DNA from: Meghimatium bilineatum
Lineage: Eukaryota; Mollusca; Gastropoda; Stylommatophora; Philomycidae
NCBI GenBank assembly: GCA_034231615.1
Contig: CM067306.1
Location: 44,088,094-44,152,093, forward strand
Direction: 5' to 3'
Length of the DNA stretch: 64,000 bases
The position numbers and the translations under genes were made by a program. Numbering within the stretch: position 1 is the first letter of the stretch; every line of letters begins with the position of its first letter. Below are positions 59,451-64,000 of this stretch, piece after piece. The notes under the pieces are model-generated. The model was not told the DNA's origin and made no database searches. It was given only the letters and a program-made list of their open reading frames with translations.

Positions 59451-60037
59451 TCGCTAAACCCTTTAATGCCTTTCAGCGTCAGGGGTAGAAGAGTTCTCTG
59501 GAGATGGCCCTCGTGTGTGCTGAGTATATTGTGGAATTTGTGCCTCTTTTATTTCAGTCGTCCATTGTTTTTTAGGTCGGCCTCTAGGTCTGCCTTCACT
59601 GTATCATAGCTTGCTGTGGTATGTTTTCTGGTGGTAGTCTGCTGATGTGTGCAAACCATTTGATCTGTTGGCTCTTAATATATTCCAAGAGGTGTCAGTT
59701 CTTTATCTAATGTCCTTATTTCTCACTGTCTCTTAGCGATATTCCTAGGATTCTGTGTAAGCATGCCATTTCAGCTGTCACTAGTTTACGTTTGTCTTGT
59801 GCTGTCAGGGTCCATGTTTGGCATTGGTAGTACAGCGTTGGCATAATAATCGTTTTGAATAGTGTTATTTTGGTGTTTAAATCTACATTTTTGTTTCTGA
59901 AGGTTGGTGTCATTTGCCCTAGGGCTTGGTATGCTTTACTACATCTATTGTGTATTTCTTTACTGCTCTTGCCGTCTGTTGTTATATTACTTCCTAGGTA
60001 TGTGAATACTGTCACTTAGTTAAGTTTGTTGTTTTCA

Positions 60038-60136
<99 letters not shown>

Positions 60137-60174
60137 AAAACACCAATATATATATATATATATATATATAAACA

Positions 60175-60256
<82 letters not shown>
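60038..60256. repeat. (TA)n microsatellite expanded inside family C
   Basis: About 100 TA units, interrupted twice by AAACACCAATATATA-type segments (60136-60150 and 60169-60183). The right edge is TATATTGGTGTTTA, the reverse complement of the same segment. In the other C copy (28752-28775) the equivalent site is only a short (TA)4 before TTGGTGTTTC, so the array grew from this seed. Confidence 0.93.
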
Positions 60257-60260
<4 letters not shown>

Positions 60261-60478
60261 TGTTTATTTTTGTTCTTCCTATCTTTATTACTTCAGTCTT
60301 TTCTATGTTTATCTTCATGTTAAAGGTTTGGCATGTTTGATGTAACCTGTCTATTTGTCTTTGTAGTTGCTCATCTGATGATGCTACTAGTGCTTGGTCA
60401 TCTGCAAGTAGCAATTCATTTAAGATATCCTTCAGATTGTTTTCTTCTGTTGTCTTTGCTACTTCTCAGATGTGATCT

Positions 60479-61192
60479 CATCATCATCATCAGGTGCCAT
60501 GCCGGGTGGCGTAGGCGGTCATGGCTCTCCACAGCTCTCTGTCCACAGTATTATGTATCAAAGTCGTTGTTGTTTCTTTGCCGTGCCAGGTTGTCAAACT
60601 GTCTAATATTTTCTCACGTTGTCGCCCTCTGTCTCTGGTGCCTTCAATCTTGCCTGTTGGGCCAAATTGCTTTCCTACTCTTATTGCTGCTGTTTGTTGC
60701 CAGTACATGTTCTTGATTATTCTTAAATCCTTGCTGTCAATGTTCAGATTCTCTAGCATGTGTATAATTTCGCTATGTTTAACTTTGTCAAAAGCTTTAG
60801 TGTAGTCTATAAAACAGAGGTACAGATCTGTTTTTACCTCTATAGACCTCTCTATTAGTGTTCTCAATATATAAATCGCATTGTTGGTGCCTTTGCCTTC
60901 TACAAATCCACATTGTTCTGGACTTATTTCTGGTTTTATTTTGTTTCTCACTCTCTTCATGATGATTCTGAGCAGTATTTTGGTTATTTGGCTCATGAGG
61001 CTGATTGTACGGTGTTCTTCACATTCAGTGGTCCCTGGTTTCTTAGGTAATGCTATGAATATGGATCTCATTAAGTCATCGGGTATGTTTCCGCTGTTAT
61101 ATATGTCATTCAGCAATTTTGTGATTATTTCAACTCCAAAGTTATCTAAAGCTGCTAATTCTTCTAATGTGATATTGTCTGGACCTGGACAT
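60479..61192 (-). mobile_element. RTE-like LINE copy B2, internally deleted
   Basis: AGATGTGATCT at 60468-60478 and 61193-61203 is an 11-bp target duplication. The minus-strand frame runs 'PGPDNITLEELAALDNFGVE' through 'FIDYTKAFDKVKHSEI' to 'AAIRVGKQFGP', then jumps directly to 'TGKIEGTRDRGRQREKIL' and the same C-terminus as B1. About 750 bp, corresponding to B1 35048-35795 and including YADD, are missing. Outside the deletion it is almost identical to B1 (one visible change is Q to K in FDKVQHSE). It ends with a CAT/GAT tail at 60479-60491 and inserted into the RT of a family C element. Confidence 0.93.
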
Positions 61193-61599
61193 AGATGTGA
61201 TCTATGTATGTTATAAAGAATAGGGCAGGATAATACACATCCCTGTCTCACTCCCGAGTAGATTTCAAAATAATCGGAGGTGCCTGCGCTTATATTGACT
61301 ATTGTCGTATATGCTCTGACATAGGCTTATCAGATGTTGTGGAACTCCATAAGTTTGTAATGTTATCCATAATTGTGCTTTATCTATTCTGTCAAAAGCT
61401 TTCTCTTAGTCAACAAAAGCCAAATATAAATCTTGGTTATGTTCTGTCACTCTTTCTGAAAGTTATTTGAGGGCAAAGCTTATATTTTTTCAAAAACCCA
61501 TTTGCGTGTTGTTGAGCTGTGGTTTATGTTTTGTGTATTGTAATTTATATATTTTCTTGTTTGCACATATTACCCTCTAGTTTTTGGGCTAGTCCGTCA

Positions 61600-62345
61600 T
61601 GTTTAAGTGGAACTGTTTTAAATCTCTGTTTTACATAACTACTAGACATATGAGATTGGATTTAACAAAACTTCAAGAAGAAAAAGAACTGAAAGAAAAA
61701 TATAACATCGCAATACAAAATAGATATAACGCCATCGAGAAAATCCAGAGTATTGACGAACAGTGGTCTATGCTAAAGGAATCACTACAACAAACTTCTT
61801 CTGAGCTAATACCAAAGATGAAGCCAAAAATTAAGAAAAAAATTGATGACGGATGAAATACTAGAGTTGATGGGAAAAAGAAGAAAACATAAACCAGATA
61901 AAGAAAAATATACAAAAACTCATAAAGAAATAGAGAACAAATGTCTAGAAGAAAAGGAAAAGTGGTTAAATCTAAGCTGTCAAGAAATAGAACACAAAAT
62001 TGACATGAAATCTATGCACAGAAAGATAAATGTACTTATTGACAAAATATCAACAGCATCCATTGGTTGTCTGAAATCTAAGGACGGATCAGTTTTAATG
62101 GGACATGAACCTATAATGCAAAGATGGAAAGAATATATTAAAGAATTATACGATGACAATAGACCTAACTCAACAAGTTAGAATACATATGAAGGTCCAC
62201 CTATACTAAAATCTGAGGTAGAGCTAACAATTCAACAAATGAAAAAGGGAAAGTCATCTGGAAAATATAATATAACAATAGAAGAGATTGATGCAATAGG
62301 TATTTTGGCACAGAAGTAATAACAAAGCTATTGAATGATATTTAG
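61600..62345 (+). pseudogene. RTE-like family B relative, linker and first RT motif
   Basis: Frames read 'LQEEKELKEKYNIAIQNRYN', 'IEKIQSIDEQWSMLKESLQQ' and, after a shift, 'MTDEILELMGKRRKHKPDKE', 'IGCLKSKDGSVLMGHEPIMQ', 'RWKEYIKELYDDNRP', then broken 'EGPPILKSEVELTIQQMKKG'. It aligns with B1 residues 1-170 at roughly half identity, so it is an older relative. It ends before the RT core. Confidence 0.8.
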
Positions 62346-62399
62346 AAGGTGGTACTGCTAGTAGAACATAATGGAAAATAATACTCACGTGTAAGACAG

Positions 62400-63740
62400 G
62401 TAATGAAGTCCTACTGAATGACGACTAAAACACTACATACTATCACTAACGGATGTAAATATGGTACATATAACAAAACAAAACACAGAATATAATCTAC
62501 AGATGACAATACACAGGACAAAGTCGACATTTCGGACCAATAGGCCTTTTTCATGATACGGACATAACATACAAACATAAAAAAACCACAAGTAAAAATG
62601 AATGCGTATCCAAGTGAAATGTGGTATTAAGATAGATACCGGAAGCATACGAACAGGAAGTACACGAAGACGATAATACAGGTGGAACTAGAGGAACAAA
62701 ACGATGACGTAACAAAGACCAATACGACCGAGAACTAAGCGAAAGAGTGGTCGGAATTGAGTCCAAATGGCACCCAACTCGAAAATGAGACGATTTGCGA
62801 GGGCGTACCTAGATCTATCATCGGTGGTGCAGGATCTGATGGCAGTGACCTGAATGTCAAGGACATCACGGTGGCCATCGCCGTTGAAGTGATTGGCCAC
62901 AGGAGTGGGTGTTCTGTGTTTGATAGCGTGCAAGTGGTTACAGAAGCGGTCGCTCAGTCTAAGGCCAGTCTCACCGATATATTGCTTACCACAGCGTTTA
63001 CATATGATCACGTAAATAACATTACGGATTCACATGTAAAGGCCTCATCGATGGAGAAACTGGCCTTGGGGAATGAGATGGAGCGCATCTGAACCACATA
63101 AGGACATGTGAAACAACGACCGCGTGAGCACCGAAACGGTACCAAAATGGTCAGGTGCAGAGGACCTGAGGTGGCTGTGGACCAAGATGTCCTTCAGATT
63201 TTTGTCGCGCCTAAAGGCCACCAGAGGTAATTTGTGGAAAGTGTCACGGGTGTCAGAATCAGACTGGAGAAGGGAATAATGTTTAAGTAGAATACGACGG
63301 ACAGTCGAGTTATGGGGATGGAAGGTAAGAACCAGTTTAACCCTATCAGAGAAGGAGGAAGAACCCTGGGAATTATTCAAGGTATTAAGGCGAGATAGCT
63401 GGCGTACACTGAGCCAAGCCAATGAAAGAATGCTGTCAGGGAAGGAGCGTCTACGAAAGAACTCAATCATCTCAGAGGATTTGTCGAGAAAATCGTCGTC
63501 ATCGCTACATAAGCGACGAAGGCGAAGAAGCTGTGAGTAAGGTAGAGAGTTACGACAGGCGGGAGGATGAGAAGAAGTGTAGAGCAGAAAGCCATGTGCA
63601 TCAGTGGGTTTGTAGTAGACTGATGTGCTGAGGTATAGGGGATGAGTAGTGACAATGATGTCCAGGAAATGGACAGAGGTGGTGGAAATGGTAAATGTGA
63701 ATTTAATAGCGGGGTTGAAATTGTTGATGAAATATGACTA
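62400..63740 (-). pseudogene. Penelope-like element: RT C-terminal region and GIY-YIG endonuclease
   Basis: Minus strand. From 63722: 'NNFNPAIKFTFTISTTSVHF' and 'LDIIVTTHPLYLSTSVYYKP', 'LPYSQLLRLRRLCSDDDDFL' and 'FRRRSFPDSIL' (63720-63430), then 'VKLVLTFHPHNSTVRRILLK' and 'LPLVAFRRDKNLKDILVHS' (63345-63195). After a one-base shift near 63030 a GIY-YIG domain follows: 'NVIYVIICKRCGKQYIGETG', 'LRLSDRFCNHLHAIKH' and 'PVANHFNGDGH' (63030-62870). A further shift leads to 'PFGLNSDHSFA' and a stop near 62735. The 3-prime region holds the motif CATGAAAAAGGCCTATTGGT. These are hallmarks of GIY-YIG-bearing PLEs. The palm with YADD is not seen. Confidence 0.88.
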
Positions 63741-64000
63741 GAACGGGGTAAAACAACATGAGATGTGGAGTGGATGGAATTACGTTTACTGTGGTGATGA
63801 TTGCACATAAACTGGTACAACTGCCCATTGAGAACGTGGATAATACCCCGAATGAGGGAGTAGAGTAGAATATTGTTGTTGGTAAGCAACTGTAAACGCT
63901 GTAACAGTAAGACTTTAGAAGTTTCTAAATTCCTCCTGACCTGAGTCTCTCTGACAGTGAAATTTCTGTCCTCAACAAGGGCCTCAAGTTTGTCCCTCTC
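63741..64000 (-). other. Possible upstream part of the PLE, cut by the window edge
   Basis: A minus-strand frame reads 'LVEDRNFTVRETQVRRNLET', 'SKVLLLQRLQLLTNNN' and 'YSLIRGIIHVLNGQLYQF'. I do not recognise it. Its helical, charged start may be the N-terminal region of the same PLE, in which case the RT core has been deleted. It runs past the window end. Confidence 0.35.

Larger units (their letters stand above)
59448..61600 (-). pseudogene. RTE-like family C LINE, RT to 3-prime end, with nested insertions
   Basis: Minus strand. Upstream RT: 'NGFLKKYKLCPQITFRK', 'EKAFDRIDKAQLWI' and 'YGVPQHLISLCQSIYD' (61560-61290), then 'MRQGCVLS' (61251). After the B2 insertion: '[20 protein letters not shown]' (catalytic DD, 60414-60355), '[20 protein letters not shown]' (60320-60265), a TA expansion, then '[20 protein letters not shown]', 'TLYYQCQTWTLTAQDKRKLV' and 'ACLHRILGISLRD' (60008-59720). 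The 3-prime end AAGGGTTTAGCGAGTAG matches 28150-28166. Stops and shifts abound. Confidence 0.85.

Overview
This window looks like nuclear DNA of an invertebrate animal. It is AT-rich, has long TA microsatellites and a minisatellite, and is packed with decayed retroelements. I found no convincing host protein-coding gene, tRNA gene, rRNA gene or CRISPR array. The mix of RTE-like LINEs, RNase H-bearing I-like LINEs and Penelope-like elements (PLEs) suggests a marine invertebrate, possibly a mollusc; that is an inference, not proof.

Family names below are local labels. Family A is an I-like LINE (endonuclease, reverse transcriptase RT, RNase H) with an (ACTA)n tail: A1 4948-7400, A3 14655-18800, A4 29713-31802, A5 47654-50797. 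Families H (22660-25290) and K (two RNase H fragments) are relatives. Family L (54440-58515 and 37862-39548) is another RNase H-bearing LINE with an endonuclease and a GAA-rich tail. RTE-like families are B (33979-35976, 60479-61192, 61600-62345), C (25300-26330, 28150-28930, 52073-54360, 59448-61600), E (many 3-prime ends tailed with GATGAT), F, M, N and single fragments. PLE material lies at 345-2300, 5496-5989, 46075-46235, 59268-59450 and 62400-64000. A SINE-like family has three copies (12340, 14168, 39712).

Layout: 0-5 kb holds a large inverted PLE-like structure and short RTE ends. 5-8 kb holds A1, split by a small PLE-like hairpin with a 15-bp target-site duplication. 8-14 kb is mostly degenerate sequence with RTE ends and a full SINE copy with a 13-bp duplication. 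14.6-18.8 kb is A3, carrying a 1.1-kb foreign insertion and an internal inversion. 19-26 kb holds K, H (itself interrupted) and a family C 5-prime region. 28-32.4 kb holds family C and element M, which is split by A4. 34-36 kb holds the only long uninterrupted LINE frame (B1). 37-44 kb holds L2, a SINE, K2 and a minisatellite. 44-54 kb holds F, E, A5 and C copies. 54-58.5 kb is a nearly complete L element. 59-64 kb is a nest of C, TA repeats, B2, B3 and a PLE running off the right edge.

The genes do not form a pathway; each block is a separate transposition event, and several are nested. The most unusual signal is A4: compared with its sister copies it carries a strong one-way excess of A-to-G changes on the coding strand that destroys the RT and RNase H catalytic residues. 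That is the pattern expected from adenosine deamination of a retrotransposon transcript before integration.
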